Assembly (NCBI GenBank): GCA_022844105.1
Contig: JALHMJ010000001.1
Coordinates: forward strand, 447,264-511,263
Length of the DNA stretch: 64,000 bases
Direction: 5' to 3'
Source of the DNA: Hyphomicrobium sp.
GTDB lineage: Bacteria > Pseudomonadota > Alphaproteobacteria > Rhizobiales > Hyphomicrobiaceae
Both the position numbers and the translations under genes were made by a program. Numbering within the stretch: the first letter of the stretch is position 1; the number at the start of each line of letters is the position of its first letter. This document shows, one piece after another, positions 1 through 9,350 of the stretch. The notes beneath the pieces were generated by a model, which made no database searches, was not told the origin of the DNA, and saw only the letters and a list, made by a program, of their open reading frames with translations.

Positions 1-587
1 GCAAAGCGGAACGAAACGTACGTGAGATCGCTGCCGCCGAGGTTGGCGCCCGCGAGATTGGCGCCTTCCATTTCGGTGCGAAAAAGATTTTCGATGAACC
101 CGGTCTTGCCAAATGGCGCGAGTGTCGCGCCCTCAAGATTGGCACCGGAGAGATCGACGCGTCCAAATTGTCCGAACACCTTCGCGCCCTTGAGATCCGC
201 GCCGATGAACGTGGGCGGCGGCTCGGCCCCGGGCTGACGGCCGGCCGACGTTGCAGGCCGCAGCAAGCTTGCGCCCGAGAGATTGGCGCCGTCGAAGCGG
301 GTTCCGATTATGACGGCGCGATCGAGGTTTGCGGACGATAGATCGGCGCCGGACAAGTTGGAGCCTGAGAGATTGACGCCGAACATCTTTGCATTCACGA
401 ACCGGGTCTTCTTGAAATCGATGAGCGACAGATCGAGACCTTCGAGATCCTTGCCCGACAGATCCGCCGGTCCAGAGCCCCGGAACAGTTGCTCGGTCAC
501 ATCGCGGGCGGTGATGTCGGCAGCATCGACTGTCGCTGAGGCCACGCCTGCCAGTGACAAAGCAGCGACGAGACTAATCCGAAACAT
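1..587 (-). CDS. Secreted pentapeptide-repeat protein (partial, C-terminus off the left edge)
   Basis: Read on the minus strand, the sequence starts at ATG (587) and stays open to base 1, so the ORF track misses it. It begins MFRISLVAALSLAGVASA, a good Sec signal peptide, and then runs into repeated A(D/N)LxG units such as GADLSSANLDRAV and GANLSGASLL. That five-residue periodicity is diagnostic of the pentapeptide-repeat right-handed beta-helix. A short Pro/Gly-rich break separates two repeat blocks. The signal peptide suggests a periplasmic or secreted location, unlike the cytoplasmic gyrase-protecting members. Its function is unknown, as for most of the family. Identification of the fold is firm; the role is not. 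Confidence 0.85.
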   Translation of the reverse strand, partial: MFRISLVAALSLAGVASATVDAADITARDVTEQLFRGSGPADLSGKDLEGLDLSLIDFKKTRFVNAKMFGVNLSGSNLSGADLSSANLDRAVIIGTRFDGANLSGASLLRPATSAGRQPGAEPPPTFIGADLKGAKVFGQFGRVDLSGANLEGATLAPFGKTGFIENLFRTEMEGANLAGANLGGSDLTYVSFRF

Positions 588-609
588 GCGGTTCTCCGGA
601 ACCAGAAGA

Positions 610-1101
610 TCAAACACAAGCGTTGCTCAGCATTGCCAGGGCCTTGCGAACGGCGGCCACGCGGACCTGCCGGCGGCCGATATCACCGAAACGGCATGTT
701 TCGTCTACGGTCGGATAACCCTTCCGGGCCACCGCCAAATGCACGAGTCCGACTGGCTTTGTTGCCGTTGCCCCACCGGGACCGGCGATGCCGGTGACCG
801 AGACCGCGATGTCGGCAACGGAATGGCTGAGGGCGCCTTCGGCCATGGCCACGGCCACGGCGCGGCTGACCGCGCCTTCGGCTTCGATGAGGCCACGGTC
901 GACGCCGAGTGAAGCGGCTTTGGCTGCATTCGAGTAGGTTATGAAGCCGCGATCGAGAACCGCAGAGGAACCGGCCACGTCCGTGATTGCGGCGGCGACG
1001 AGACCACCGGTACAACTCTCGGCGGTGGCCAATTTCAGCCCCGCGGCGCGCATCACCGACACCAGTTCCGCGGCGCTGTTGAGCACATCATCGGGGAGCA
1101 T
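610..1101 (-). CDS. pncC: CinA-family nicotinamide-nucleotide amidohydrolase (PncC type)
   Basis: The 163-residue protein corresponds to the stand-alone C-terminal CinA domain. It deamidates nicotinamide mononucleotide to nicotinate mononucleotide in the cytosolic pyridine-nucleotide cycle. Family motifs visible are ATAESCTGGL near residue 26, GSSAVLDRGFITYSN, and VSVTGIAGPGG around residue 100. The N-terminal molybdopterin-binding domain of long CinA proteins is absent, as in many alphaproteobacteria. The ATG at 1101 has a GGAGTG ribosome site about ten bases upstream. It is co-directional with the MarR gene and IspDF upstream, but a strong terminator lies between it and the MarR gene, so it probably has its own promoter. 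Confidence 0.9.
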   Translation of the reverse strand: MLPDDVLNSAAELVSVMRAAGLKLATAESCTGGLVAAAITDVAGSSAVLDRGFITYSNAAKAASLGVDRGLIEAEGAVSRAVAVAMAEGALSHSVADIAVSVTGIAGPGGATATKPVGLVHLAVARKGYPTVDETCRFGDIGRRQVRVAAVRKALAMLSNACV

Positions 1102-1114
1102 CGAGGCCGCACTC

Positions 1115-1152
1115 CAAAAACAAAAGGCCGGCGCCCAAGGAAGGCACCGGCC
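1115..1152 (-). terminator. Rho-independent terminator of the MarR gene
   Basis: GGCCGG and CCGGCC arms, extended by GCC/GGC across one mismatch, form a hairpin. On the minus strand it is followed by the T-rich run TTTTGTTTTTGG. It sits about 35 bases past the MarR stop codon, immediately upstream of the CinA-family gene. Confidence 0.8.
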
Positions 1153-1186
1153 AGAGTGTAGTCCCGGCCTAGGGCGCGAGCAAAAC

Positions 1187-1675
1187 TTACGAGGCCACCA
1201 ATTTTTCAGCGTGCTTCAAAAGCACGTCGAGTGTGGCGCGAGAATCTGTACCCATAACCGCTATGGCGTGGCTCTGCGCGTTCTGCCAGACCGGAAAGGC
1301 ATCCCGCAGAACGCCTTGGCCCTTCGGTGTCAGGTGAAGTCCGCGACCCCGACGACCTGCCGGCGGATCCATAATGATGAGGCCCAGCGCGAGTAGCCGC
1401 TTCAGGTTGCGCGAGAGGGTCGATTTTTCTATGTCGAGCTCGTGTCCGATCTCGACGGCGGTGATGCCATCGCGGGCCGCAAGCTGAGCCAACAGCGTAT
1501 ACTGGCTCGCCGTTATACCAAGCGGGCGCATCGCGTCGTCATAAACGCGCGTGATAATCCGAGATAACTGGCGCACACGGGTGGCCAAACAGGACGACGC
1601 CGTAGTCTCGGCAATATCGGCCATGTTGGCGGGCTCTTTGGCCGCGCGATCGACGGGCTGGGTCATAATATTCAT
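1187..1675 (-). CDS. MarR-family transcriptional regulator
   Basis: This is a 162-residue winged-helix protein. The core ITASQYTLLAQLAARDGITAVEIGHELDIEKSTLSRNLKRLLALGLI is a typical MarR DNA-binding region, followed by the wing DPPAGRRGRGLHLT. MarR dimers usually repress nearby or divergent genes and respond to small phenolic or other ligands. The ligand cannot be inferred here, since neither neighbour is a transporter or catabolic enzyme. The ATG at 1675 has a GAGG site eight bases upstream. Its position between pncC and ispDF interrupts an otherwise familiar gene order, so it may be an insertion. Family assignment is firm. Confidence 0.9.
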   Translation of the reverse strand: MNIMTQPVDRAAKEPANMADIAETTASSCLATRVRQLSRIITRVYDDAMRPLGITASQYTLLAQLAARDGITAVEIGHELDIEKSTLSRNLKRLLALGLIIMDPPAGRRGRGLHLTPKGQGVLRDAFPVWQNAQSHAIAVMGTDSRATLDVLLKHAEKLVAS

Positions 1676-1789
1676 TGCATCGCCTCTAAGCGGGTCGGTC
1701 TGATGATCTGGACGTCTTTTTGATCATACAACTGCTATGGCGGGTGTGCCGCGATTCTGCCAGGGGGGTCAATGTCGCGGGGGGTTGGG

Positions 1790-2977
1790 TTAGGTGGACC
1801 CGGCTGTGAACGGAAGGAGAACAAGAGCGCTCGCCATGGCCACGATGCCCTCTCGCCGGCCGACGGCGCCGAGTTCCTCCGTTGTCGTTGCCTTGACCCC
1901 GACCCTGTCCGGGGCGATCCCCAGAATGGCGGCGACGCGGGCCTGCATCGCCGTACGATGGGGGCCGATGCGCGGCGCTTCAGCCAGGATGGTCACGTCG
2001 ACATTGACAATACGGCCACCGCGATGACGAAGCCGACGGACGGCGTCCTCTAAAAACAGGTGCGATGCGGCACCCTTCCATTGCGGGTCAGAGGGAGGAA
2101 AGTGCTGGCCGATATCGCCATCGCCCAGGGTGCCGAGAAGCGCATCGGTCAGCGCGTGCAGGGCGACGTCAGCATCGGAATGGCCTTCGAGCTTGTGTGT
2201 GTGCGGGATTTCAACTCCGCATAGCCAGACGCTAGATCCAGCAGCGAAGCGGTGAACGTCAAAGCCGGTGCCGATGCGCGGTTCCATCACTGTCTCTGTT
2301 TCAATTTTGCGGCGGGCGGCGTCAACATCGGCCGCCGTTGTGATCTTGATATTGGCGGGCGCGCCTTCGACGAGAGCCACGGACAGACCGGCCCATTCGG
2401 CGATGGATGCGTCGTCGGTGAACTGGTCCAGTCCGGAGTGAGCCGCTCTGTCGTGGGCAGCCAGGATATCGGTGAAACGGAAGCCTTGTGGTGTTTGCGC
2501 AAGCCACAGACCTGCGCGGGGCACGGTGCCGGCGATCAGGCCGCCAGGGCGCTCGCGCTTCAAGGTATCGGCGACGGCGAGTGCGGGAATTGCGCCGGAA
2601 TGGCTTGCCAGGGCCGCGATCACACGGTCGATAACAGGGTGGTCAATAAACGGACGCGCCGCATCATGGATGAGGACGATGTCGGGAGTTTCGGCGGCAA
2701 GGGCCGCCAACCCGGCGTGGACGCTTGCCTGACGCGATGCGCCACCGACCACCGGGGGCGCCAGTTTGGCTGCGGTGTGTGGCGCGCTCGCGCTGTAGAG
2801 ATCCGCATCGTCGGCATGAATTACAGGCAATATGCGGGTTATGCCGGGATGGTTGGAGAACGCTGCAATAGTCCGCGATAGGACGGTGTCGGCCCCAAGT
2901 TGGAGATATTGTTTGGGGACGTCCGACTTTGCCCGGTTACCGCGTCCGGCGGCGACAATGAGGGCAGCGATGCGCAC
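1790..2977 (-). CDS. ispDF: Bifunctional IspD/IspF enzyme of the MEP isoprenoid pathway
   Basis: This fusion enzyme makes CDP-methylerythritol from MEP and CTP (IspD) and converts the phosphorylated product to the 2,4-cyclodiphosphate (IspF), in the cytosol. The N-terminal half carries the cytidylyltransferase motif AALIVAAGRGNRAKSDVPKQY; the C-terminal half carries GTGFDVHRF and HSDADVALHALTDALLGTLGDGDIG, with the metal-binding Asp/His residues. The track start at 3181 is too early. A GTG at 2977 has AAGGAG nine bases upstream and begins exactly at the IspD fold, giving 395 residues as usual for the family. The fused form is common in alphaproteobacteria. It is divergent from dusB. Confidence 0.95.
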   Translation of the reverse strand: MRIAALIVAAGRGNRAKSDVPKQYLQLGADTVLSRTIAAFSNHPGITRILPVIHADDADLYSASAPHTAAKLAPPVVGGASRQASVHAGLAALAAETPDIVLIHDAARPFIDHPVIDRVIAALASHSGAIPALAVADTLKRERPGGLIAGTVPRAGLWLAQTPQGFRFTDILAAHDRAAHSGLDQFTDDASIAEWAGLSVALVEGAPANIKITTAADVDAARRKIETETVMEPRIGTGFDVHRFAAGSSVWLCGVEIPHTHKLEGHSDADVALHALTDALLGTLGDGDIGQHFPPSDPQWKGAASHLFLEDAVRRLRHRGGRIVNVDVTILAEAPRIGPHRTAMQARVAAILGIAPDRVGVKATTTEELGAVGRREGIVAMASALVLLPFTAGST

Positions 2978-3168
2978 CGGCGGTTGCTCCTTGGACGCTC
3001 TTTCGGTTCCGTTGATCCATAGCCTTCCCGGTCTTATCGCCGCAATTGCACATCCGCGTTGACGCTTGCGAAAAGGTTGGGCAAACCGTATGGTGCCCAA
3101 CTTGAGGGCACATTTCATTTCTGCACAAAAAGTGTCCAAACTGTTCGCGAGCTTGAGGGGAGCCGTCT
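2978..3168. promoter_or_regulatory. Divergent control region of ispDF and the dusB-ntr operon
   Basis: This 191-base gap separates divergently transcribed ispDF and dusB and must hold promoters for both. No clear -35/-10 pair stands out. The dusB ribosome site GAGGGGA lies at its right end. Confidence 0.5.
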
Positions 3169-4176
3169 TTGAAGGCGACATTGTCGATCGCTAGCATTGC
3201 GCCACGCAACAACGTGTTTCTGGCGCCCATGACTGGCGTATCCGACTTACCTTTCCGAACGTTAGCACATGAACTTGGTGCGGGCTTGGTCGTTTCCGAA
3301 ATGGTCGCCAGTGCGGAGCTGATCGCGCAACGCGCCGATGTGCGACGGCGAGCCGAAGGTGGCGATCTTACACCGCATGTCATACAACTTGTTGGTTGTG
3401 ATGTACAACATATGGCGGAAGGTGCCCGGATCGCCGAAGCCGAGGGTGCCCACATCATCGACATCAATATGGGGTGCCCCACACGTGAAGTGACCGGCAA
3501 AGCGTCGGGCAGCGCGCTGATGCGCGATCTCAGTCATGCGCTCAGTCTCATCGAAGCCGTTGTCGGAGCGGTGAAGGTTCCCGTCACCTTGAAAATGCGG
3601 CTCGGCTGGGACGACGCGACACGCAATGCGCCGGAACTCGCCCGCCGGGCGGAAGAGGCAGGCATTCAGTTGGTGACGGTGCATGGCCGGACGCGCAACC
3701 AGTTCTTCAAGGGACGCGTCGACTGGAATTTCGTCGGACAGGTGAAGAAAGCCGTGTCCATTCCCGTCATCGTCAACGGTGACATCGTTTCGGTGAGTGA
3801 TGCTCTGAGCGCGCTCGCGCAGTCAGGCGCTGACGGCGTCATGATCGGCCGCGGAGCCTACGGTGCGCCATGGATGCCGGGTCGCATCGCCACAGCGCTT
3901 GCGACCGGAGTTGATCCGGGCGCTCCTCCGATCGGTGTCCAGCGCCGCATCGCCAAAGAGCATGTGGCGGCAATGCTCGACCATTATGGCGCTTTCGTTG
4001 GGCTCAGAAACGCGCGCAAGCATATCGGCTGGTATCTCGCGACGAGTGGACTACCAGACGTCGCGGTGAAGCGCTGGCGGGCTCAGCTGTGCACCGATGA
4101 CAACGCGGCGTCCGTCCTGAGCGGGCTTGAAAACGCCTATGCGGATGCGGCAGAGAGCCGGAGGCTGGCCGCATGA
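3169..4176 (+). CDS. dusB: tRNA-dihydrouridine synthase DusB (NifR3 family)
   Basis: The flavoenzyme reduces uridine to dihydrouridine in the tRNA D-loop. The 335-residue protein shows the Dus start [16 protein letters not shown], the catalytic-loop cysteine in [20 protein letters not shown], and FMN-binding [12 protein letters not shown] and VNGDI. The start is TTG at 3169, supported by GAGGGGA seven bases upstream. As in rhizobia, where it was named nifR3, it is the first gene of the ntrBC operon: its stop overlaps the ntrB ATG by four bases, so translation is probably coupled. Confidence 0.95.
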   Translation: MKATLSIASIAPRNNVFLAPMTGVSDLPFRTLAHELGAGLVVSEMVASAELIAQRADVRRRAEGGDLTPHVIQLVGCDVQHMAEGARIAEAEGAHIIDINMGCPTREVTGKASGSALMRDLSHALSLIEAVVGAVKVPVTLKMRLGWDDATRNAPELARRAEEAGIQLVTVHGRTRNQFFKGRVDWNFVGQVKKAVSIPVIVNGDIVSVSDALSALAQSGADGVMIGRGAYGAPWMPGRIATALATGVDPGAPPIGVQRRIAKEHVAAMLDHYGAFVGLRNARKHIGWYLATSGLPDVAVKRWRAQLCTDDNAASVLSGLENAYADAAESRRLAA

Positions 4177-5321
4177 CGCCTCCCGCCGAAGCGCGCTCAC
4201 CAAAGGACAAGGGCGATGATCGCCCAATCGAACTCGACCTGCTGCTCTATGCGCTGCCGTATCCGATCTTCGTGCTGGCGCCGGACAATCGCATCGTCTT
4301 TGCCAGTGCGGCGGCCGAAACTTTTCTTTCGTTGAGCATCGCTGTGTTGAAGCGGCAAACGCTGGACGAATTGCTGGCCTTTGGAAGTCCGCTGTTTCCC
4401 CTGCTCGATCAAGTTCGCCGTTCGGGTGCGACCGTGAACGAGTACGGCGTGGAAATGCACTCGCCGAAATTCCTGATGCCGAAGCTCGTCGATGTGCACG
4501 CCGGGCCTTTTCCCGAGCGCCCCGGCCACATCCTGCTCATGATCCAGCAGCGCAACATGGCGCAGATGATCGAGCGTCAGTTTACCCACCGGGCCGCGGC
4601 GCGCACGGTGTCGGGAATGGCTGCCGTTCTGGCCCACGAAATCAAGAACCCGCTGTCGGGCATTCGTGGGGCCGCGCAACTCTTGGAGCCGGCGCTGTCG
4701 GACGACGACCGCGCTCTGACGCAGCTGATCTGCGCGGAGACAGACCGCATCCGCAATCTCGTCGATCGCATGGAAGTTTTCGGCGACGAGCGGCCGCTGG
4801 CGAAAGAAGCGGTCAACATTCACGATGTTCTCAATCACGTCCGGCGTCTGGCCGAAACCGGGTTTGCGCGCGGGGTCCGCTTCATCGAGGATTACGATCC
4901 CTCACTGCCGCACGTGCCCGGCAACCGCGATAAACTAGTGCAGGCATTCCTTAATCTTGTGAAGAACGCTGCGGAAGCTGCATCCGACAGCGCCGATCAC
5001 GGCCGCATCGTGCTGACGACAAAATTCCGGCCGGGCGTGCGCCTGTCGGTGCCGGGCTCCAGTTCGCGGGTCAGCCTGCCTCTGCTGATCCAGGTGGAAG
5101 ACAACGGCACCGGCGTGCCCGACCATCTGAGGCCCCACCTGTTCGATCCGTTCGTTACGACCAAGCACAACGGGACCGGGCTCGGCCTGGCTCTTGTCGC
5201 CAAGATCATCGGCGATCACGGCGGCATCATCGAATACGACAGCGAGCCGCGCCGGACGGTGTTCCGCGTCCTTCTGCCGATGCAGGAGCGCAAGCGTGGC
5301 GACCTAGACCCAGGAGAATAG
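4173..5321 (+). CDS. ntrB: Nitrogen-regulation sensor histidine kinase NtrB
   Basis: NtrB phosphorylates or dephosphorylates NtrC according to nitrogen status signalled through PII proteins. The 382-residue cytosolic protein has a PAS region (about residues 25-125), a dimerisation/phosphoacceptor helix with His155 in [12 protein letters not shown], and a HATPase domain with N, G1 and G2 boxes ([28 protein letters not shown]). There is no transmembrane segment, as expected for NtrB and in contrast to NtrY downstream. It overlaps dusB by four bases and lies five bases before ntrC. Confidence 0.95.
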   Translation: MTPPAEARSPKDKGDDRPIELDLLLYALPYPIFVLAPDNRIVFASAAAETFLSLSIAVLKRQTLDELLAFGSPLFPLLDQVRRSGATVNEYGVEMHSPKFLMPKLVDVHAGPFPERPGHILLMIQQRNMAQMIERQFTHRAAARTVSGMAAVLAHEIKNPLSGIRGAAQLLEPALSDDDRALTQLICAETDRIRNLVDRMEVFGDERPLAKEAVNIHDVLNHVRRLAETGFARGVRFIEDYDPSLPHVPGNRDKLVQAFLNLVKNAAEAASDSADHGRIVLTTKFRPGVRLSVPGSSSRVSLPLLIQVEDNGTGVPDHLRPHLFDPFVTTKHNGTGLGLALVAKIIGDHGGIIEYDSEPRRTVFRVLLPMQERKRGDLDPGE

Positions 5322-5326
5322 AACCA

Positions 5327-6772
5327 ATGGCGCGTGGAACGATCCTGATCGCCGACGATGATACGGCTATTCGCACGGTGCTCAATCAGGCACTGGCGCG
5401 GGCCGGATATGCGCCGCGCGCAACCGGCAACGCGGCGACGCTTTGGCGCTGGGTCAGTCAGGGCGAGGGCGACGTCGTCATCACTGATGTTGTCATGCCC
5501 GACGAGAACGCGTTCGATCTCATCCCGCGTATCAAAAAGCTGCGGCCCGATCTGCCGATCATTGTCATGAGCGCGCAAAATACACTCATGACCGCGCTCA
5601 CGGCGGCGGAGAAGGGCGCTTATGAATATTTGCCCAAGCCGTTCGATCTGGCGGAGGTCGTGTCCGTCGTCTCGCGCGCACTTGCATCACCCGGCCGTAA
5701 GCCGCAGCGCGGCCCGGAGACAACGGACGGCGAAGACCTGCCGCTGATCGGGCGCTCGCCGGCGATGCAGGATATCTACCGTGCGCTGGCCCGTCTGACG
5801 CAGACGGAACTGACCATCATGATCACGGGTGAGAGCGGAACGGGCAAGGAGCTCGTCGCCCGCGTGCTGCACGACCATGGCAAGCGGCGGACAGGTCCGT
5901 TCGTGGCAATCAACATGGCGGCAATCCCGCGCGAGCTGATCGAGAGTGAGCTGTTCGGGCATGAGAAGGGCGCCTTCACGGGTGCGCAAGCGCGCACCCA
6001 AGGCCGGTTCGAGCAGGCCGAGGGTGGCACGCTGTTCCTCGATGAGATCGGCGACATGCCGCTCGAGGCGCAGACCCGGCTGCTGCGCGTTCTCCAGCAG
6101 GGAGAGTACACGACTGTCGGCGGACGCACCCCGATCCGGACCAACGTGCGCATCATCGCGGCGACGCATCGCGACCTGCGCTTGCAAATCCAGCAGGGTC
6201 TCTTCCGCGAAGATTTGTTCTATCGACTGAACGTCGTGCCGCTGCGCCTGCCGCCGCTGCGCGAGCGCACCGAGGACATCGGCGATTTGACGCGACACTT
6301 TCTTCGGATGGCGGCACGCGAGGGGCTCGGCCAGAAGTCGATCGAGCAGTCGGCCATCGACCGGCTGAAGCAGCATCCTTGGCCCGGTAACGTGCGCGAA
6401 CTGGAAAACTTTGTCCGCCGGGTCGCTGCTTTGCACACGCAGGATCTCATCTCGGCGCCGATCATCGAGCAGGAACTCGCCGAGGCGATCCCGGCGCGGA
6501 TGCCAGCCACGTCGGCCAACACCAAAGACCTGTCGGAGCTGGTCGAGCGCCACCTCGCCGGCTATTTCGCCGAATTCGGAAACGAGCTGCCTCCGGCCGG
6601 CCTCTATGATCGGATTATCCGGCAGGTGGAATATCCGCTGCTGTCGGCAGCGCTTGCGGCGACGCGAGGCAATCAGATCCGGGCGGCCGAACTGCTTGGC
6701 CTCAATCGCAATACTCTCCGGAGCCGGATCAAAGAGTTGAACATTAAGGTGTTCCGGACGCCTTTGGTCTGA
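5327..6772 (+). CDS. ntrC: Sigma-54-dependent nitrogen response regulator NtrC
   Basis: NtrC activates sigma-54 promoters of nitrogen-assimilation genes. In its 481 residues I see a receiver domain with Asp11/Asp12 and phosphoacceptor Asp54 (VITDVVMP), an AAA+ domain with Walker A GESGTGKE (168-175), the sigma-54-contacting loop GAFTGA (215-220), Walker [14 protein letters not shown], and a C-terminal Fis-type helix-turn-helix [19 protein letters not shown]. All catalytic motifs are intact. It is co-transcribed with dusB and ntrB. Confidence 0.97.
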   Translation: MARGTILIADDDTAIRTVLNQALARAGYAPRATGNAATLWRWVSQGEGDVVITDVVMPDENAFDLIPRIKKLRPDLPIIVMSAQNTLMTALTAAEKGAYEYLPKPFDLAEVVSVVSRALASPGRKPQRGPETTDGEDLPLIGRSPAMQDIYRALARLTQTELTIMITGESGTGKELVARVLHDHGKRRTGPFVAINMAAIPRELIESELFGHEKGAFTGAQARTQGRFEQAEGGTLFLDEIGDMPLEAQTRLLRVLQQGEYTTVGGRTPIRTNVRIIAATHRDLRLQIQQGLFREDLFYRLNVVPLRLPPLRERTEDIGDLTRHFLRMAAREGLGQKSIEQSAIDRLKQHPWPGNVRELENFVRRVAALHTQDLISAPIIEQELAEAIPARMPATSANTKDLSELVERHLAGYFAEFGNELPPAGLYDRIIRQVEYPLLSAALAATRGNQIRAAELLGLNRNTLRSRIKELNIKVFRTPLV

Positions 6773-7003
6773 GGATTGGCGACGGAAAAGAAACGGCAAC
6801 TGATTTGTCGTTGACGATTTTGTCGCGAAAATGTCACAGTTGGCTGGTTCATGTGACTAGCGCGCTGCACCTTTGATGGTCGGCGTTGCGCGCTTGCCTC
6901 TCCAAGTCCGATCTGAGTGCCGTCGGGTACACAGCCATCGGGCATCTCAACAGCGACGAGAGATCGGGCCCCTCGCGGTCAGGCTTCCGGACGCCCGTGG
7001 CGA

Positions 7004-9328
7004 ATGACCAGCGCAATGGTGGCAGAGAAACTCAAAGCCGTGTTCTTGAACGCGCTCGGGCCTTCGCGAGCGCCGTCGCTCGAGGCCGGTGACCGGGCGT
7101 TCTCCATCGGACTCATTACCGTTGTTCTGTCGGTCGTCTCGGGCTTTGCGACATTTCTCATTTTAACCGGGCTTACGCCGATCACGCCGCGCGATGACAT
7201 CGTGCTGGCCGCGTTGCTGGTCAACATTGCTCTGATCATCGCGATGATCGCGCTGCTCGTCTGGCATGGCATCGAGCTTTGGCGAGCCTGGCGGGCGCAG
7301 ATCCCCGGTGCGCGCCTGCATGTGCGCATCGTTGGATTGTTTTCCATCATCGCAGCCCTACCGGCGATCCTGCTGGCGGTCGCGGCGACCACGACTTTTT
7401 CGCGCGCCATCGACAGTTGGTTCACCGCTCGCGCGCGGGCGATCATCGAGAACTCGATGGAAGTCGCCCAATCTTATCTGCAGGAGCACGGCGCGGTGAT
7501 CCGCACCGATGTCGCCAACATGGCGCGCGATATCGATGCGGCGGCCAATGATGTCGTCGACAATCCGCAAGCATTAAAGCAGCTCATGATTGCGCAAGCC
7601 GGATTGCGTGAACTGGCGAGCGCTTATCTGGTATCGCCGAACGGACAGCTGCTCGTATCGGCCTTCGATGACGAAAAAGAAACGTTCGCCAGCCCGCCAC
7701 CGGCTGCCATCGCCGAGGCTGAAAAGGGCCAGATCGCGATTATCAAATCGTTGGAACGGGCCCGCGTCGCGGCGTTGGCGCGGCTGCAGCGCTTTCCGGG
7801 TCAATATCTGCTCGTGACACGGGCGGTCAGCGCCAAGGTCATGGCGTACCTGAAGCGTACCGAGCAGAGTGTCGACGAATACAATCGGCTGCGGCGGGCG
7901 CGCGGCGGGCTTAAGCTCGCGCACGGGCTCATGTACACCATGATCTCGATGACGGCGCTCTTGGCTGCCATCTGGACGGGATTGTGGTTCGCTGGCCGGT
8001 TCGTGGCGCCGATCCGTCGCCTCATCGCCGGGGCGCGCGAAGTTTCGACCGGCAACCTTGATGTTGAGTTGCCTGAGCGGCGCGGCGAAGGCGACTTGCG
8101 GCGTCTGTCGAGCACGTTCAACACCATGACGCGCGAATTGAAACATCAGCGCGATGCCCTGGTGACAACCAACGCGCAGCTGTCGGAGCGGACAAGCTTC
8201 ATCGAAGCGGTGCTGGCAGGTGTTTCATCGGGCATCATCGGGCTGGATGCCGAACGCCGGATCACGCTCATCTCGCCGTCGGCGCAGAGGCTGCTTGATT
8301 GCCATGAAGAAGACGTGGTGGGGCAGCCGATCGCAGAAGTGCTGCCGGAGTTCAGCCCAGTTCTTGAACGCCACCAGGAGCCCTCGATCAAAGCCAAGGG
8401 GGCGGTTGAAGTGCGCCGCGTGGTGGGCAACGACGAACGCACATTCTCGGCGCGCGTCACCGACGAAGAGGCGCAAGGCGGTTCGGTCGGTTCGGTGATG
8501 ACGTTTGATGATATTTCGGAGCTTGTGGCAGCCCAGCGCACGTCGGCGTGGGGAGATGTGGCGCGCCGCATTGCGCACGAGATCAAAAATCCGCTGACAC
8601 CGATCATCCTGTCGGCGGAGCGCATCCGGCGCAAATATGGAAAAATGATCGTCGAAGACCGTGAAACCTTCGATAAATTGACGGCGACCATCGAGCGTCA
8701 GGCCGGCGACATCAAAACGATGGTTGACGAGTTCGCGGCGTTCGCGCGGGTTCCCAAACCCGTCATGGAGAAGGGCGATTTGCGCGATGCGGTGCAGGAA
8801 TCCGTCATTCTGTTTCGCGAAGGCCATCCCGAACTTGGCTACGATCTCGTCATGCCCAACGATCCGGTCACGACGCTTTTCGACCGGCGGCTCATCACGC
8901 AGGCAGTGACCAACCTCGTCAAGAACGCGACCGAAGCGGTCGAAAGCGCGGTGCAGGCCGGCCAGATCGCGAAAGGCCGCGTCGAGACGGTGCTGCGGGT
9001 CTCATCCGAGCGGATCGAGATCGAGGTGATCGACAACGGCATCGGGCTGCCGAAGCAGAATCGTTCCCGCTTGCTCGAACCCTACGTCACGACCAAGGGT
9101 TCGAAGGGCACGGGGCTGGGATTGGCCATCGTGCAAAAGATCACCGAACAGCATGGCGGCGCGCTGTCGCTCGACGATGCGCCGCATGCCGCCGACCGAA
9201 CGAGCGGAGCGCTCGTGCGCATCACCATTCCCCGTGACGGCCGCCGCGTCGCACGGAACGAAACCGATGAATTCAACCCTGGTGTTGCGTCAGCCGAAGA
9301 GGCTGCCGCGCGCGCCGTAGTGAATTGA
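7004..9328 (+). CDS. ntrY: Membrane nitrogen-regulation sensor kinase NtrY
   Basis: NtrY is a membrane histidine kinase that phosphorylates NtrX. From the chosen start it has 774 residues: hydrophobic segments near the N-terminus and another before a HAMP region (RFVAPIRRLIAGAREVSTGNLDVELPERR), with a periplasmic sensor loop between, then a PAS domain, a His box ([19 protein letters not shown]) and a HATPase (NLVKNATEAVE, GTGLGLAIV). The track start at 6917 gives an untypical Arg/Ser/Gly-rich leader. ATG 7004 (MTSAMVAEK) or 7016 fits better, though neither has a strong ribosome site. The gap after ntrC (about 230 bases) allows a separate ntrYX promoter. Confidence 0.93.
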   Translation: MTSAMVAEKLKAVFLNALGPSRAPSLEAGDRAFSIGLITVVLSVVSGFATFLILTGLTPITPRDDIVLAALLVNIALIIAMIALLVWHGIELWRAWRAQIPGARLHVRIVGLFSIIAALPAILLAVAATTTFSRAIDSWFTARARAIIENSMEVAQSYLQEHGAVIRTDVANMARDIDAAANDVVDNPQALKQLMIAQAGLRELASAYLVSPNGQLLVSAFDDEKETFASPPPAAIAEAEKGQIAIIKSLERARVAALARLQRFPGQYLLVTRAVSAKVMAYLKRTEQSVDEYNRLRRARGGLKLAHGLMYTMISMTALLAAIWTGLWFAGRFVAPIRRLIAGAREVSTGNLDVELPERRGEGDLRRLSSTFNTMTRELKHQRDALVTTNAQLSERTSFIEAVLAGVSSGIIGLDAERRITLISPSAQRLLDCHEEDVVGQPIAEVLPEFSPVLERHQEPSIKAKGAVEVRRVVGNDERTFSARVTDEEAQGGSVGSVMTFDDISELVAAQRTSAWGDVARRIAHEIKNPLTPIILSAERIRRKYGKMIVEDRETFDKLTATIERQAGDIKTMVDEFAAFARVPKPVMEKGDLRDAVQESVILFREGHPELGYDLVMPNDPVTTLFDRRLITQAVTNLVKNATEAVESAVQAGQIAKGRVETVLRVSSERIEIEVIDNGIGLPKQNRSRLLEPYVTTKGSKGTGLGLAIVQKITEQHGGALSLDDAPHAADRTSGALVRITIPRDGRRVARNETDEFNPGVASAEEAAARAVVN

Positions 9329-9350
9329 CGACCCGAGAGGAGATGTTTCG

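Noticed and set aside
5687-6799. 370-residue minus-strand ORF
   Set aside because: Antisense shadow of ntrC.
6877-6890. TGGTCGGCGTTGCG as a possible sigma-54 site upstream of ntrY
   Set aside because: The GG and GC elements are eight bases apart rather than the ten needed for a -24/-12 promoter.
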